From assembly GCA_964202895.1 (NCBI GenBank), contig CAXNJM010000001.1:1-64000 (forward strand): a stretch of 64,000 bases of DNA, in the 5' to 3' direction. The notes under the pieces are model-generated. The model ran no database searches. It was not told where the DNA came from and saw nothing but the letters and a program-made list of their open reading frames with translations. Numbering within the stretch: the stretch's first letter is position 1; every line of letters begins with the position of its first letter. The translations under genes were made by a program, and so were the position numbers. The DNA is from JAJTDS01 sp964202895. GTDB taxonomy: Bacteria > Pseudomonadota > Alphaproteobacteria > Rickettsiales > UBA1997. Below are positions 8,893-17,559 of the stretch, piece by piece.

Positions 8893-9528
8893 ATGTTAGA
8901 AATAATTGCAAAAAAAGTTGGCATGAGTCACAAATTTAAAGACAATGGAACCTCTCTGCCTCTTACTTTTATAAAAATATACGAAAACAAGATTATTGAT
9001 TTCTCAATAAATAATAGTAAAGAATTTGATAGCCTAACTGTCGGATTTGAAAAAACGGAAAACTTAAAAAGAATTAATAATTCTGTTATTGGTCTTTATA
9101 AAAAAAAGTCCCTTCCTGTTTTTAAAAAGATAAAAACCTCCAAAGTAAAAAAGGGCTCATCTTTTGAAGTTGGTTCAGAAATCAATCTATTTGAAATGCT
9201 GAAAGAAGGAGATAAAATCGACATATCCGGCATAACATCTGGAAAAGGGTTCGCCGGAGTAATGAAAAGATGGAATTTCAGAGGGTTGGAAGCCTCTCAC
9301 GGTGTTTCTGTTTCTCATAGATCTCACGGTTCCACTGGTCAAAGACAAGATCCGGGAAAGGTATTTAAAGGTAAAAAAATGGCAGGCCACATGGGTGTTG
9401 ATAAGGTGACGGTAAAAAATCTTGAAATAGTAATCATTGACAAAGAAAACTCTTTGATAGCGGTTAAAGGATCTATTCCTGGCCACTCCGGTAGCGATAT
9501 TTTAATTAAAACAGCTAAAAATTTCTAA
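8893..9528 (+). CDS. rplC: 50S ribosomal protein L3
   Basis: L3 binds the 23S rRNA near the peptidyl transferase centre and is an early assembly protein. The start giving MLEIIAKKVGMSHKF (211 residues) fits the family; the longer reading frame would overlap rpsJ. Conserved features are SGKGFAGVMKRWNFRG, the SHGVSVSHRSHGSTGQ loop and GKKMAGHMG, and the end PGHSGSDILI. Only one base separates it from rpsJ and from rplD, consistent with translational coupling. Confidence 0.97.
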   Translation: MLEIIAKKVGMSHKFKDNGTSLPLTFIKIYENKIIDFSINNSKEFDSLTVGFEKTENLKRINNSVIGLYKKKSLPVFKKIKTSKVKKGSSFEVGSEINLFEMLKEGDKIDISGITSGKGFAGVMKRWNFRGLEASHGVSVSHRSHGSTGQRQDPGKVFKGKKMAGHMGVDKVTVKNLEIVIIDKENSLIAVKGSIPGHSGSDILIKTAKNF

Positions 9529-9529
9529 A

Positions 9530-10174
9530 ATGACTAACATTAATTTAAAAACAATAGACATATCTGGTCAGAAATCTTCACAGCAAGAATTTCAAATCAA
9601 TGATCGCGACGAAAGTCATTATATTGGCGAAGCAAATATTTCTTATGTCGTTCGTTGGCAACTTGCCAGAAGAAGATCTGGCTCCGCAAAGGTAAAAACT
9701 ATGTCAGAAATAGCCGGAACTACCGCAAAGCCTTGGAAACAAAAAGGTACAGGTAGAGCTAGGCAAGGTAGCAGAAGGTCAGTTCAGTTTGTTGGCGGAA
9801 GAACTTGTCACGGGCCTGTTCCTCGTAGTTTTGATTTTTCTATTCCAAAAAAAATTGTTTTAAAAGCTTTGTGCGATGTAATAACATCCAAAATACAAAA
9901 CAATAAGCTTGTCTTGTTTAATAATTTTTCTACTAGAATAAAAACTTCTGCATTAAAAAATATTCTTGCTGGTAATGGTGTAGATAATGCTCTTATTGTA
10001 TATGATGGCTCAATAAATCAAGGTAAATTTGTAAATGAAGCAACTAGAAATAATAAGTCTTTAAAATCAATTGATTCTAAAGCTATAAATGTTTATGATA
10101 TAATAAAGTTCGATAACTTGATAATTGATGAAAAGATTTTTCAATCAATTATAGTGAACGATATTTTGTTGTAG
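9530..10174 (+). CDS. rplD: 50S ribosomal protein L4
   Basis: L4 lines the peptide exit tunnel and in many bacteria autoregulates the S10 operon. The 214-residue protein has the conserved extended loop KPWKQKGTGRARQGSRRSVQF and the RTCHGPVPRSF stretch. The N-terminal strand is less conserved, and the C-terminal half is A/T-rich (Asn, Ile and Lys heavy). One base after rplC; 29 bases before rplW. Confidence 0.96.
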   Translation: MTNINLKTIDISGQKSSQQEFQINDRDESHYIGEANISYVVRWQLARRRSGSAKVKTMSEIAGTTAKPWKQKGTGRARQGSRRSVQFVGGRTCHGPVPRSFDFSIPKKIVLKALCDVITSKIQNNKLVLFNNFSTRIKTSALKNILAGNGVDNALIVYDGSINQGKFVNEATRNNKSLKSIDSKAINVYDIIKFDNLIIDEKIFQSIIVNDILL

Positions 10175-10203
10175 AATTTGTAGTAATATATTAGCGAGGA
10201 AAA

Positions 10204-10488
10204 ATGTCATTTATTAAATATGATAAAATAAAAAATCTTATAAACACCGAGAAATCAAATCAAGCTTCTCAGTTAAATAAGTATCACTTTAAAGTTGATT
10301 CTTCTTGTTGTAAAAAAGAAGTTTCATCTTTAATAAAAAAACTTTTTAATGTTGATGTTGAGATGGTTAATATAATAAACTCAAAATCAAAAGTTAAGAG
10401 ATTTAAAGGAAAGGAAGGTAATACAAAGGCTTTTAAAAAAGCCATAGTTACTTTAAAAGAAGGTCAATCAATTAATTTAGGTTTATAA
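10204..10488 (+). CDS. rplW: 50S ribosomal protein L23
   Basis: L23 sits at the tunnel exit and is the docking site for trigger factor and SRP. The 94-residue protein has the family core: TEKSNQASQLNKYHFKVD, then a KKEVSSLIKKLFNVDVEMVN helix-strand unit and a KRFKGKEGNTKAFKKAIVTL end. It has one of the few clear ribosome binding sites here, GAGG five bases before the ATG. Confidence 0.95.
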   Translation: MSFIKYDKIKNLINTEKSNQASQLNKYHFKVDSSCCKKEVSSLIKKLFNVDVEMVNIINSKSKVKRFKGKEGNTKAFKKAIVTLKEGQSINLGL

Positions 10489-10491
10489 AAA

Positions 10492-11325
10492 ATGGCTCTT
10501 AAAAACTATAAAGCTATAACTCCTTCATTAAGAACTCTTATAAGTGTTGATAAGAGTGAGTTATGGAAGGGTTCTCCAATGAAAATGCTAACTACTAAAA
10601 TGAAAGAGCATTCAGGAAGAAATAATATTGGACACATAACTGTTAGACATAAATCCGCAGGTCATAAAAAATCTTTTAGAGTTATAGATTTTAAAAGAGA
10701 TAGATACGACATAATTGCAACTGTTGAGAGGGTTGAATATGATCCTAATAGAACATCTTTTATATGTTTATTAAAGTATTTAGATGGTGTTTACTCTTAC
10801 ATAATATCTCCTCATAAAATATCAATTGGAGACAAAATAATGTCTTCCAGAGATTTGATAGATGTAAAAATAGGCAACTGTATGCCTTTGTCTGTTATTC
10901 CAATAGGGACTATCGTTCATAATATAGAATTGAAGCCTGGTTGCGGTGGCGCAGTATCTAGAGCCGCTGGAACCTACTCTCAACTAGTTGGTAAAGATGG
11001 TGGCTACGGTCTATTAAAAATGCAATCAGGAGAAATAAGGCTATTTTCCCTTGAATGTCTTGCAACCGTTGGTTCGGTTTCAAATTTGGACAATAAAAAT
11101 ATCTCTCTAGGTAAGGCTGGTAGGTCGAGATGGCTTGGTATTAGGCCAACCGTTAGAGGTGTTGCAATGAATCCCGTTGATCACCCTCATGGTGGTGGTG
11201 AAGGTAAAACTTCTGGTGGTAGACATCCTGTTTCTCCTACTGGTAAATCTGCAAAAGGAAAGATTACTAGAAAGAGAAACAAGTATACCAATAAATTAAT
11301 AGTAAAATCTCGTAGAAATAAATAA
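10492..11325 (+). CDS. rplB: 50S ribosomal protein L2
   Basis: L2 is required for subunit association and peptidyl transfer. At 277 residues it has the usual length, with the RNA-binding core (GRNNIGHITVRHKSAGHKK, residues about 39-57) and the nearly invariant C-terminal DHPHGGGEGKTSGGRHP, which includes the His implicated in activity. Three bases after rplW. Confidence 0.98.
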   Translation: MALKNYKAITPSLRTLISVDKSELWKGSPMKMLTTKMKEHSGRNNIGHITVRHKSAGHKKSFRVIDFKRDRYDIIATVERVEYDPNRTSFICLLKYLDGVYSYIISPHKISIGDKIMSSRDLIDVKIGNCMPLSVIPIGTIVHNIELKPGCGGAVSRAAGTYSQLVGKDGGYGLLKMQSGEIRLFSLECLATVGSVSNLDNKNISLGKAGRSRWLGIRPTVRGVAMNPVDHPHGGGEGKTSGGRHPVSPTGKSAKGKITRKRNKYTNKLIVKSRRNK

Positions 11326-11331
11326 TTAAAT

Positions 11332-11610
11332 ATGTCTAGATCATCTTGGAAAGTTCCGTTTGTAGACGGATACTTGTTAAAAAAAGTTAAAGAATATAGT
11401 GATTCTCCTAAAAAGACCATAATAAAAATATGGTCTAGAAGATCGGTTATAATTCCACAATTTGTTGGTATTAACTTTGCAGTTCATAACGGAAAAAAGT
11501 TTGTTGCCGTATCCGTGACTGAAGGTATGGTTGGCCACAAGTTTGGAGAATTTGCTCCGACCAGAATATTCTACGGACATTCTGGTGATAAAAAACTAAA
11601 AAAAGATTAG
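11332..11610 (+). CDS. rpsS: 30S ribosomal protein S19
   Basis: S19 forms the small-subunit head with S13. The 92-residue protein shows SRSSWKVPFVDGYL, the WSRRSVIIPQFVGI segment and VTEGMVGHKFGEFAPTR, all characteristic. Six bases after rplB and three before rplV. Confidence 0.97.
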   Translation: MSRSSWKVPFVDGYLLKKVKEYSDSPKKTIIKIWSRRSVIIPQFVGINFAVHNGKKFVAVSVTEGMVGHKFGEFAPTRIFYGHSGDKKLKKD

Positions 11611-11613
11611 AAA

Positions 11614-11976
11614 ATGAGTAACAAAGTCGCTGTAGCTAGTTTGTCTTCGGTTAAATCTAGCCCACTAAAAGTATTAAAAATAACTAAAAACCTTTCTGGC
11701 ATGAAAGTATCGGACTCTTTAAAGGTTCTAAAATTTTCTAACTTAAAATTGGCTCCCATAGTTGGAGCTCTAGTTTATTCTGCAATGTCAAATGCTGAGA
11801 ACAATCATAACATGGATGTTGATTTGCTTTACATAAAAAAGTTTGATGTCGGTAGGGCTTTTGCTCTAAAGAGATTTTCTGCAAGAGGTCGTGGCAAATC
11901 TAGTAAGATATTGAAAACTTTTAGTAATATTAGGGTTACCTTAGAAGAGCGCTCTTCAAAAGAAAAAGTTAATTAA
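11614..11976 (+). CDS. rplV: 50S ribosomal protein L22
   Basis: L22 lines the exit tunnel through its long beta hairpin. The 120-residue protein shows the helix region SPLKVLKITKNLSGMKVSDSL and the C-terminal hairpin with GRAFALKRFSARGRGKSSKI. Normal length for the family. Confidence 0.95.
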   Translation: MSNKVAVASLSSVKSSPLKVLKITKNLSGMKVSDSLKVLKFSNLKLAPIVGALVYSAMSNAENNHNMDVDLLYIKKFDVGRAFALKRFSARGRGKSSKILKTFSNIRVTLEERSSKEKVN

Positions 11977-11992
11977 AAGGAGATATTAAAAA

Positions 11993-12640
11993 ATGGGTCA
12001 AAAAGTTAATCCAGTCGGTTTTAGGCTTCTCAATAGTAAAAATTGGGAATCTGTTTGGTACGATAAAAGAAATTATTCAAAAAAACTAATTAATGACATT
12101 GAAATAAGGAATTTTGTAAAAAAGAATTACTCTCATTGCGGCATAGGTAGTGTTGTAATCGAAAGACCTTCCGAAAAAATTAATGTAGTAATAAAAACCT
12201 CCAAGCCAGGAGTGCTAATAGGTAAAAAAGGTCTTGACATTGAAAAAATAAGCGATTCAATTAGCAAAATCGCAAATTCTAAAGTTGAAGTTAAAATTGT
12301 TGAAATAGACAAGCCTGATATGAATTCGTCTTTAGTTGCTCAATCAATAGCTAAACAGCTTGAAGGGAGAGTGGCATTCAAGAAAGCGATGAAAAAAGTT
12401 ATGCAATCAACCATGAAGCAAGGTGCGATGGGTATAAAAGTAAGTTGTGCCGGTAGATTAGGTGGGGCAGAAATTGCAAGAACCGAATGGTATAAAGAAG
12501 GGTCTATACCGCTTCATACAATTCGTTGTAATATAGATTATGCGACTGCAAATGCCTATACAACATATGGTGTAATAGGTGTAAAAGTTTGGATCTATAA
12601 AGGATTTATAGAAAAAAAAATAACAAAATTAGTTAATTAA
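11993..12640 (+). CDS. rpsC: 30S ribosomal protein S3
   Basis: S3 binds mRNA at the entry channel and has helicase-like function with S4 and S5. The 215-residue protein begins MGQKVNPVGFRL, has a type II KH domain with PGVLIGKKG (about 70-78) and the C-terminal domain with GRLGGAEIARTEWYKEGSIPLHT. A strong Shine-Dalgarno AAGGAGAT lies just before its ATG, unusual in this window. Confidence 0.98.
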   Translation: MGQKVNPVGFRLLNSKNWESVWYDKRNYSKKLINDIEIRNFVKKNYSHCGIGSVVIERPSEKINVVIKTSKPGVLIGKKGLDIEKISDSISKIANSKVEVKIVEIDKPDMNSSLVAQSIAKQLEGRVAFKKAMKKVMQSTMKQGAMGIKVSCAGRLGGAEIARTEWYKEGSIPLHTIRCNIDYATANAYTTYGVIGVKVWIYKGFIEKKITKLVN

Positions 12641-12642
12641 AA

Positions 12643-13056
12643 ATGCTTACTCCTGCTAAAACAAAATATAGAAAATCACAAAAGGGCGGAAAAAAAATAC
12701 TGGGTGTATCTTCGAATGGTAACTCTCTTAAATTTGGCTCCTTTGGTTTAAAAGCTCTTGAACCTGCAAAGTTAAACTCTAAGCAAATAGAGTCTGCAAG
12801 GAAAGTTATAAGTCGATATATGAAAAGAGCTGGCAAGCTTTGGATAATGGTTTTCCCCCATACTCCAGTTACTAAAAAGCCTGCTGAAGTTAGAATGGGT
12901 AGCGGTAAGGGAAATGTTGAATACTATATCGCAAAAATCAAACCAGGAAGAATAGTTTTTGAAATAGATGGGATAGATAATGAGTCAGCAGTAAACTCTT
13001 TATCGAAAGCATCTGCTAAACTTCCATTTAAGTCCAAAATTGTAACCTTAATCTAG
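12643..13056 (+). CDS. rplP: 50S ribosomal protein L16
   Basis: L16 contacts tRNA in the A site and is added late in assembly. The 137-residue product begins MLTPAKTKYRKSQKG and contains KRAGKLWIMVFPHTPVTKKPAEVRMGSGKG across residues about 64-93, the family signature. Two bases after rpsC. Confidence 0.97.
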   Translation: MLTPAKTKYRKSQKGGKKILGVSSNGNSLKFGSFGLKALEPAKLNSKQIESARKVISRYMKRAGKLWIMVFPHTPVTKKPAEVRMGSGKGNVEYYIAKIKPGRIVFEIDGIDNESAVNSLSKASAKLPFKSKIVTLI

Positions 13057-13066
13057 ATAATAAAAG

Positions 13067-13252
13067 ATGAGTGAAAATCAGAAACTACTGATATCTCAGA
13101 TATCAAATTTAAAAAAAGAAATAGCTTTTAATAAAATTACCGCTAATAATTCTCTTTCTTTGAAAGATGTTCGTCTTAAAAAAAAAGAAATTGCTAGAAT
13201 TTTTACCAAAATAAACAAAAATTCATCAAAAATAAAGAAAAAAAATAAATGA
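13067..13252 (+). CDS. rpmC: 50S ribosomal protein L29
   Basis: L29 is a small helical hairpin protein next to L23 at the tunnel exit. The 61 residues form two predicted helices; the segment LKDVRLKKKEIARIFT corresponds to the conserved second helix. The sequence is divergent and very Lys/Ser/Asn rich, but length and position between rplP and rpsQ make the call safe. Its TGA overlaps the rpsQ ATG (ATGA). Confidence 0.9.
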   Translation: MSENQKLLISQISNLKKEIAFNKITANNSLSLKDVRLKKKEIARIFTKINKNSSKIKKKNK

Positions 13253-13464
13253 AAGTAAAAGTTTTAAACATAATAGATTCTTCAACCTTTAAGGCTATAT
13301 CAACCGTCTATAAAAAACATAGTCGTTATCATAAATATATTACGACACATAAAAAATATTTAGTAGATTCTGTTGGTATTAAAGTTAATGTGGGAGATGA
13401 AATAGAAATAGCTCCTTGTAGACCGATCTCGAAGTTAAAGAGATGGTCAATAAAAAATAATTAA
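13249..13464 (+). CDS. rpsQ: 30S ribosomal protein S17
   Basis: S17 is a primary 16S rRNA-binding OB-fold protein. The 71-residue product is at the short end of the family but has the key HSRYHKYITTHKKYLVD segment and the GDEIEIAPCRPISKLKRW motif. Start overlaps the end of rpmC by four bases, implying translational coupling. Confidence 0.95.
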   Translation: MKVKVLNIIDSSTFKAISTVYKKHSRYHKYITTHKKYLVDSVGIKVNVGDEIEIAPCRPISKLKRWSIKNN

Positions 13465-13478
13465 TTACGAGTAAAAAA

Positions 13479-13847
13479 ATGATTCAAATGCAAACAAAGC
13501 TCGTTGTGGCGGATAATTCTGGTGCAAAACATGCAACCTGTATAAAAGTATTAGGTGGTTCAAATCACATGATAACCGGTGTAGGAGATATAATAGTGTT
13601 GGCAATAAATGATGTAATTCCGGGTGCAAAAGTTAAAAAAGGTCAAGTTGCTAGAGGTGTAATAGTTAGAACAAGAAGCAAGATAACCAGACCAGACGGC
13701 AGTTTTGTCAAATTTGATGACAATGCTGTTGTTTTGGTTGATAAAAATGGGGAGCTGATAGCATCAAGGGTATTTGGTCCTGTTGCAAGGGAAGTTAGAG
13801 CTAAGAACTTCCTTAAAATCGCTTCATTAGCTACGGAGGTTTTATAA
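13479..13847 (+). CDS. rplN: 50S ribosomal protein L14
   Basis: L14 is at the subunit interface. The 122-residue protein is highly conserved: MIQMQTKLVVADNSGAK at the start, VARGVIVRTRSKITRPDGS in the middle and GTRIFGPVAREVR-type end (here SRVFGPVAREVRAKNF). It ends TAATG, sharing one base with the rplX start. Confidence 0.98.
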   Translation: MIQMQTKLVVADNSGAKHATCIKVLGGSNHMITGVGDIIVLAINDVIPGAKVKKGQVARGVIVRTRSKITRPDGSFVKFDDNAVVLVDKNGELIASRVFGPVAREVRAKNFLKIASLATEVL

Positions 13848-14164
13848 TGGCTCAAAAATTCAAAACTAGTGACTCTGTAATTGTTATTACTGGTTCAGAC
13901 AAGGGTAAGATTGGAAAAATATTATCCATAATAAATAATAGAGTGATTGTTGAGGGTGTTTTTATCAGAAAGGTTCATAAAAAACCTACTAATAATAATC
14001 CTGGTTCAATAGTTATGGTCGAAAAACCTATACACATTTCAAATATATCTCATGTAGAAAATGGCAAGCCTATTAAGGTTAAGTTTTTTATAGAACAAGG
14101 GGATGGTAAAAATTTTAAAAGAAAGTTTAGAATTTCTAAAAAAACTGGCGAAAAAATTAAATAA
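13847..14164 (+). CDS. rplX: 50S ribosomal protein L24
   Basis: L24 initiates large-subunit assembly. The 105-residue protein has the KOW motif (SDSVIVITGSDKGKIGKIL) near the N-terminus and the NPGSIVMVEKPIHISNI segment. The ribosome binding site GGAGG lies inside the last codons of rplN, and the start overlaps the rplN stop by one base. Confidence 0.97.
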   Translation: MAQKFKTSDSVIVITGSDKGKIGKILSIINNRVIVEGVFIRKVHKKPTNNNPGSIVMVEKPIHISNISHVENGKPIKVKFFIEQGDGKNFKRKFRISKKTGEKIK

Positions 14165-14170
14165 CTAATT

Positions 14171-14707
14171 ATGCAAACTCTTACAGAAAAAATATATAAA
14201 TCTGTTGCTCCTGAAATAAAAAGTCATTTTTCTTATAAAAATGATCTTCAGATTCCAAGATTAAAAATGATAAGTTTAAATGTTGGAATTAAAGCGACAG
14301 AAAGCGATAACAAAACCATTTCCTATGTATCTAACCAACTTTCAAACATAGCTGGTCAGAAATCTACCATATGTTATGCAAAAAAAGCTATCTCAACTTT
14401 CAAATTAAGAAAAGATTTACCGATAGGTTGCAAGGTAACTCTCAGGGGCAAAAATATGTACAGATTTCTTGACAAACTAGTCAATATAGCTTTGCCAAGA
14501 ATAAGAGATTTTAGAGGGTTGTCCTCAAAAGGTTTTAATCAGAGTCATCATTATGGATTCGGAATAAAAGAGCATAGTGTTTTTCTGGAAGTTAATCTGG
14601 ATAATATTGTAAAAAGTTTTGGAATGAATGTGAATGTCGTTACAACTGCAAAAACAAAAGAAGAAACATTATACTTGTTAAAAAAAATCAACTTACCAAT
14701 TAAATAG
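14171..14707 (+). CDS. rplE: 50S ribosomal protein L5
   Basis: L5 binds 5S rRNA in the central protuberance. The 178-residue protein has NVGIKATESDNK, the KLRKDLPIGCKVTLRG segment, IALPRIRDFRGL, and the NVNVVTTAKTKEE stretch near the C-terminus, in the expected order. Six bases after rplX. Confidence 0.97.
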   Translation: MQTLTEKIYKSVAPEIKSHFSYKNDLQIPRLKMISLNVGIKATESDNKTISYVSNQLSNIAGQKSTICYAKKAISTFKLRKDLPIGCKVTLRGKNMYRFLDKLVNIALPRIRDFRGLSSKGFNQSHHYGFGIKEHSVFLEVNLDNIVKSFGMNVNVVTTAKTKEETLYLLKKINLPIK

Positions 14708-14717
14708 ATATTTTAAA

Positions 14718-15023
14718 ATGGCAAAAAAATCCGTAATCAGAAGGAACGAAAATAGAAAAAAACTAATAGAAATAAAATCAAAAAAGAGATTCTCTTTATC
14801 TCTTATTTTGAAGGATAAATCTATTGGTTTTGAAGACAGGCTTTCTGCTCAATTAAAACTTTCTCAAATGTCAAGAAATTCATCTTCTGTTAGATACAGA
14901 AATAGATGTGCTGTTACTGGTCGTCCTAGAGGAAATCTTAGAAAATTTGGTTTATCAAGAATGATATTAAGAGAATTGGCATCTTGGGGTCAGGTTCCTG
15001 GTTTAGTTAAGTCTAGTTGGTAA
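14718..15023 (+). CDS. rpsN: 30S ribosomal protein S14 (zinc-independent type)
   Basis: S14 is a small-subunit head protein. The 101-residue form without the CXXC zinc motif is the long, zinc-independent type standard in Proteobacteria. The C-terminal signature RCAVTGRPRGNLRKFGLSR and WGQVPGLVKSSW are intact. Ten bases after rplE. Confidence 0.97.
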   Translation: MAKKSVIRRNENRKKLIEIKSKKRFSLSLILKDKSIGFEDRLSAQLKLSQMSRNSSSVRYRNRCAVTGRPRGNLRKFGLSRMILRELASWGQVPGLVKSSW

Positions 15024-15042
15024 TAAATTTAAGTAATAAAAT

Positions 15043-15435
15043 ATGTTTAATCACTCAGTTTCAGATTTAGTTGCTAGAATCAAAAATGGTTGTCTAGCAA
15101 AAAAAGCAAAAATATCTTCTCCTTATTCTATAATAAGAGAGTCTATATTAAAAATATTAAAAGACGAAGGCTATATTTCTAGTTATGCAAAGTTAAGCAC
15201 TTCTAATGGTTATACTTTAGAAGTTAACTTAAAGTACCTAAGCTATAATTCAGTTATAACTGAGATAGAAGTGGTTTCCAAGCCAGGTAGAAGATATTAT
15301 TGTTCGTCAAAAGACATACCTATTGTTAAAAATGGCCTAGGTGTAGTCTTAGTTTCAACTCACAGAGGATTGATGACTGATCATCAAGCTAGGGTTGATA
15401 ATATTGGCGGTGAAGTTCTTTTAAAAATATTTTAA
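15043..15435 (+). CDS. rpsH: 30S ribosomal protein S8
   Basis: S8 binds the central domain of 16S rRNA and represses the spc operon in E. coli. The 130-residue protein begins with a VSDLVARIKNG motif and ends with GLGVVLVSTHRGLMTDHQAR and GGEVLLKIF, matching the family. Confidence 0.97.
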   Translation: MFNHSVSDLVARIKNGCLAKKAKISSPYSIIRESILKILKDEGYISSYAKLSTSNGYTLEVNLKYLSYNSVITEIEVVSKPGRRYYCSSKDIPIVKNGLGVVLVSTHRGLMTDHQARVDNIGGEVLLKIF

Positions 15436-15444
15436 TTAATTGCA

Positions 15445-15981
15445 ATGTCTAGAGTAGGAAAATTACCGGTTATAGTTCCAGATAATATCAAAGTTGATAT
15501 AAATGGAAAAAATATAAAATTTGTTTCTGGGGCTGTTGAAAAAAATTATACAATTTCTAAAGGTGTTGTTGCTAAGCTTGAAGGCAATGCTATAAAGCTA
15601 AGTTCAGAAAAAGATTCTCAATCAAAAGTATCGATGTTTGTTGGTATGAATAGGAGTAATATAAAAAATATTGTTTCTGGATTGTCTTCCGCTTTTAAGA
15701 TTGTTTTGGAAATAAACGGTGTCGGATATAAAGCTTCTGTTGAAAAAGATGTAATTATGATGTCTCTTGGATTTAGTCATGAGATATTCTATGCATTACC
15801 TTTGGGTGTAAAGGCTTCATTTGAAAAACCGAATCTTGTAGTCATATCTGGTGATAATAAGATATTGGTTGGTCAAGTTGCATCCGAGATAATTTCATTT
15901 AGAAAACCCGAACCCTACAAAGGAAAGGGTGTAAAAATATTTGGCAAACAAATTTTAAGAAAAGAGGGTAAGAAAAAATAA
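15445..15981 (+). CDS. rplF: 50S ribosomal protein L6
   Basis: L6 lies near the sarcin-ricin loop. The 178-residue product begins MSRVGKLPVIVPDNI and ends with RKPEPYKGKGVKIFGKQILRKEGKKK across residues about 153-178, the family signature. Two repeated domains are visible (an N-terminal and a GVGYKASVEKD-containing C-terminal half). Confidence 0.97.
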   Translation: MSRVGKLPVIVPDNIKVDINGKNIKFVSGAVEKNYTISKGVVAKLEGNAIKLSSEKDSQSKVSMFVGMNRSNIKNIVSGLSSAFKIVLEINGVGYKASVEKDVIMMSLGFSHEIFYALPLGVKASFEKPNLVVISGDNKILVGQVASEIISFRKPEPYKGKGVKIFGKQILRKEGKKK

Positions 15982-15982
15982 T

Positions 15983-16327
15983 ATGTTAACTAGTTACGAA
16001 AGAAGAAAATTTAGAGTTAGAAGCTCAGTTATAAAAAATAACAAAGGTCGTAGACCAAGAGTTGTTGTTTTTAGATCTAATAAAAACATACATGCTCAAT
16101 TAATATCTATGCAAGGTATTGTTTTGGCATCTTTTTCAAGTGTAAACCTCAATTTAGAATCTTCATTGAGTGGATTGGAAAAAGCTAAGCTTGTTGGTAA
16201 AAGTTTCGCAGAAATTTGTGTCTCAAAAAATCTTATAGAGGTTGTTTTTGAAAAAGGTGCATATTTGTATAACGGTCGAATAAAAGCTCTAGCCGAATCC
16301 TGCAGGGAATTTGGTTTAAAATTTTAA
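15983..16327 (+). CDS. rplR: 50S ribosomal protein L18
   Basis: L18 binds 5S rRNA with L5. The 114-residue protein has RPRVVVFRSNKNIHAQLI and the final GAYLYNGRIKALAESCREFGLKF motif. One base after rplF. Confidence 0.96.
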   Translation: MLTSYERRKFRVRSSVIKNNKGRRPRVVVFRSNKNIHAQLISMQGIVLASFSSVNLNLESSLSGLEKAKLVGKSFAEICVSKNLIEVVFEKGAYLYNGRIKALAESCREFGLKF

Positions 16328-16342
16328 CTTAATTGGAAATAA

Positions 16343-16897
16343 ATGACAAAGCAAAATAAAATTAATCAAAACAAGCAGTCCAGCAACGAAATAGTCGAAG
16401 TCTTGGTTTCTATTAACAGGGTATCTAAGACTGTAAAAGGCGGTAGAAATATGTCCTTTGCAGCGCTTGTAGTTGTTGGTGATAAGAATGGTAGAGTTGG
16501 TTTTGGAAAAGGAAATGCTAACGAGGTTTCTGATGCAAAAAACAAAGCATTTGAGTCCGCTAAAAAAAGAATGATAAAAATTTCTTTAAAAGAATCTAGG
16601 ACAGTTCATCACGATGTTTTTGCAAAATATTGTTCGGCAAAGGTATATATAAGATCAGCTTCTTCTGGAACTGGCGTTATAGCTGGCGGTCCTATGAGGG
16701 CTGTTTTTGAATGCGCGGGGATTCAAGATATCGTTGCAAAATCTATTGGAACTTCTAATCCCTATAATATGATAGGAGCAACATTTGAAGCTCTTAAATC
16801 TTTGGCTTCTCCAAAAACTATTGCTGAAAAAAGATCTAAAGAAATATCTGAAGTAATTAAGAAGAGAAACCATATTCTAAAAATAAATCAAGAATAA
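16343..16897 (+). CDS. rpsE: 30S ribosomal protein S5
   Basis: S5 affects decoding accuracy and mRNA unwinding. At 184 residues, it shows the double-stranded RNA-binding-like N-domain with KGGRNMSFAALVVVGDKNG and GFGKGNANEV, and the C-domain with GTGVIAGGPMRAVFE and SIGTSNPYNMIGATFEAL. Confidence 0.97.
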   Translation: MTKQNKINQNKQSSNEIVEVLVSINRVSKTVKGGRNMSFAALVVVGDKNGRVGFGKGNANEVSDAKNKAFESAKKRMIKISLKESRTVHHDVFAKYCSAKVYIRSASSGTGVIAGGPMRAVFECAGIQDIVAKSIGTSNPYNMIGATFEALKSLASPKTIAEKRSKEISEVIKKRNHILKINQE

Positions 16898-16909
16898 ATT
16901 ATAAAAAAC

Positions 16910-17110
16910 ATGTCTATTAATCTAAATTTTTTATTAGGTAAGAAAATTACTGTGTGGCAAATAAAAAGCAAATCAAAGTTAAATCCAAAGCAAAAAGGCT
17001 CCCTTGTAGGTATTGGCTTGAGTGGAATAGGCTCCAAATCCGAGCTTAATTGCACCGAATCAGTTTTGGGAATGCTTAAAAAGGTTCATCATTTAATAAA
17101 AGTAACTTAA
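16910..17110 (+). CDS. rpmD: 50S ribosomal protein L30
   Basis: A 66-residue protein of L30 size and position, between rpsE and rplO. The N-terminus ITVWQIKSKSKLNPKQKGSL and the LGMLKKVHHLIKV end match the short bacterial L30. Divergent but safe by synteny. Confidence 0.92.
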   Translation: MSINLNFLLGKKITVWQIKSKSKLNPKQKGSLVGIGLSGIGSKSELNCTESVLGMLKKVHHLIKVT

Positions 17111-17112
17111 TC

Positions 17113-17541
17113 ATGAAAATATCTTTAAATAATCTAGTTAAAATAAAGACTAGCAAGAGAACAAGAGTCGGCAGAGGAATTGGTTCTAGTAAAGGAAAGA
17201 CTTCTGGAAGGGGGGTCAAAGGTCAAAAAGCAAGAACTGGATCTTCTGTAAAGGGCTTCGAGGGTGGACAGACTCCTATTCATATGAGATTACCAAAGAG
17301 AGGATTTGTTAGTATTGCTAAAAAAAATTATCAAGCCATAAGTGTTGATAATCTATCTTTGATTCTAGGAGAGAATTACATTGATTTAATAGACAAAGAA
17401 AAGCTTTGTAGTCTGGGTCTTATAAAAAATACAAATACAAGAGTAAAATTAATAGGCGGTTCTGGAGCTTTCAATCCTTCTTTTAAGGTTAAAGTTGAAT
17501 TGTACTCGCAATCTGCAAAAAGCTTTTCACAAGAATCTTAA
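17113..17541 (+). CDS. rplO: 50S ribosomal protein L15
   Basis: L15 is a late assembly protein. The 142-residue product has the glycine- and basic-rich N-terminal extension (RVGRGIGSSKGKTSGRGVKG) and GFEGGQTPIHMRLPKRGF, both diagnostic, and a C-terminal domain with LIGGSGAF. Two bases after rpmD. Confidence 0.97.
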   Translation: MKISLNNLVKIKTSKRTRVGRGIGSSKGKTSGRGVKGQKARTGSSVKGFEGGQTPIHMRLPKRGFVSIAKKNYQAISVDNLSLILGENYIDLIDKEKLCSLGLIKNTNTRVKLIGGSGAFNPSFKVKVELYSQSAKSFSQES

Positions 17542-17559
17542 TCTAAGTTAACTGAAAAA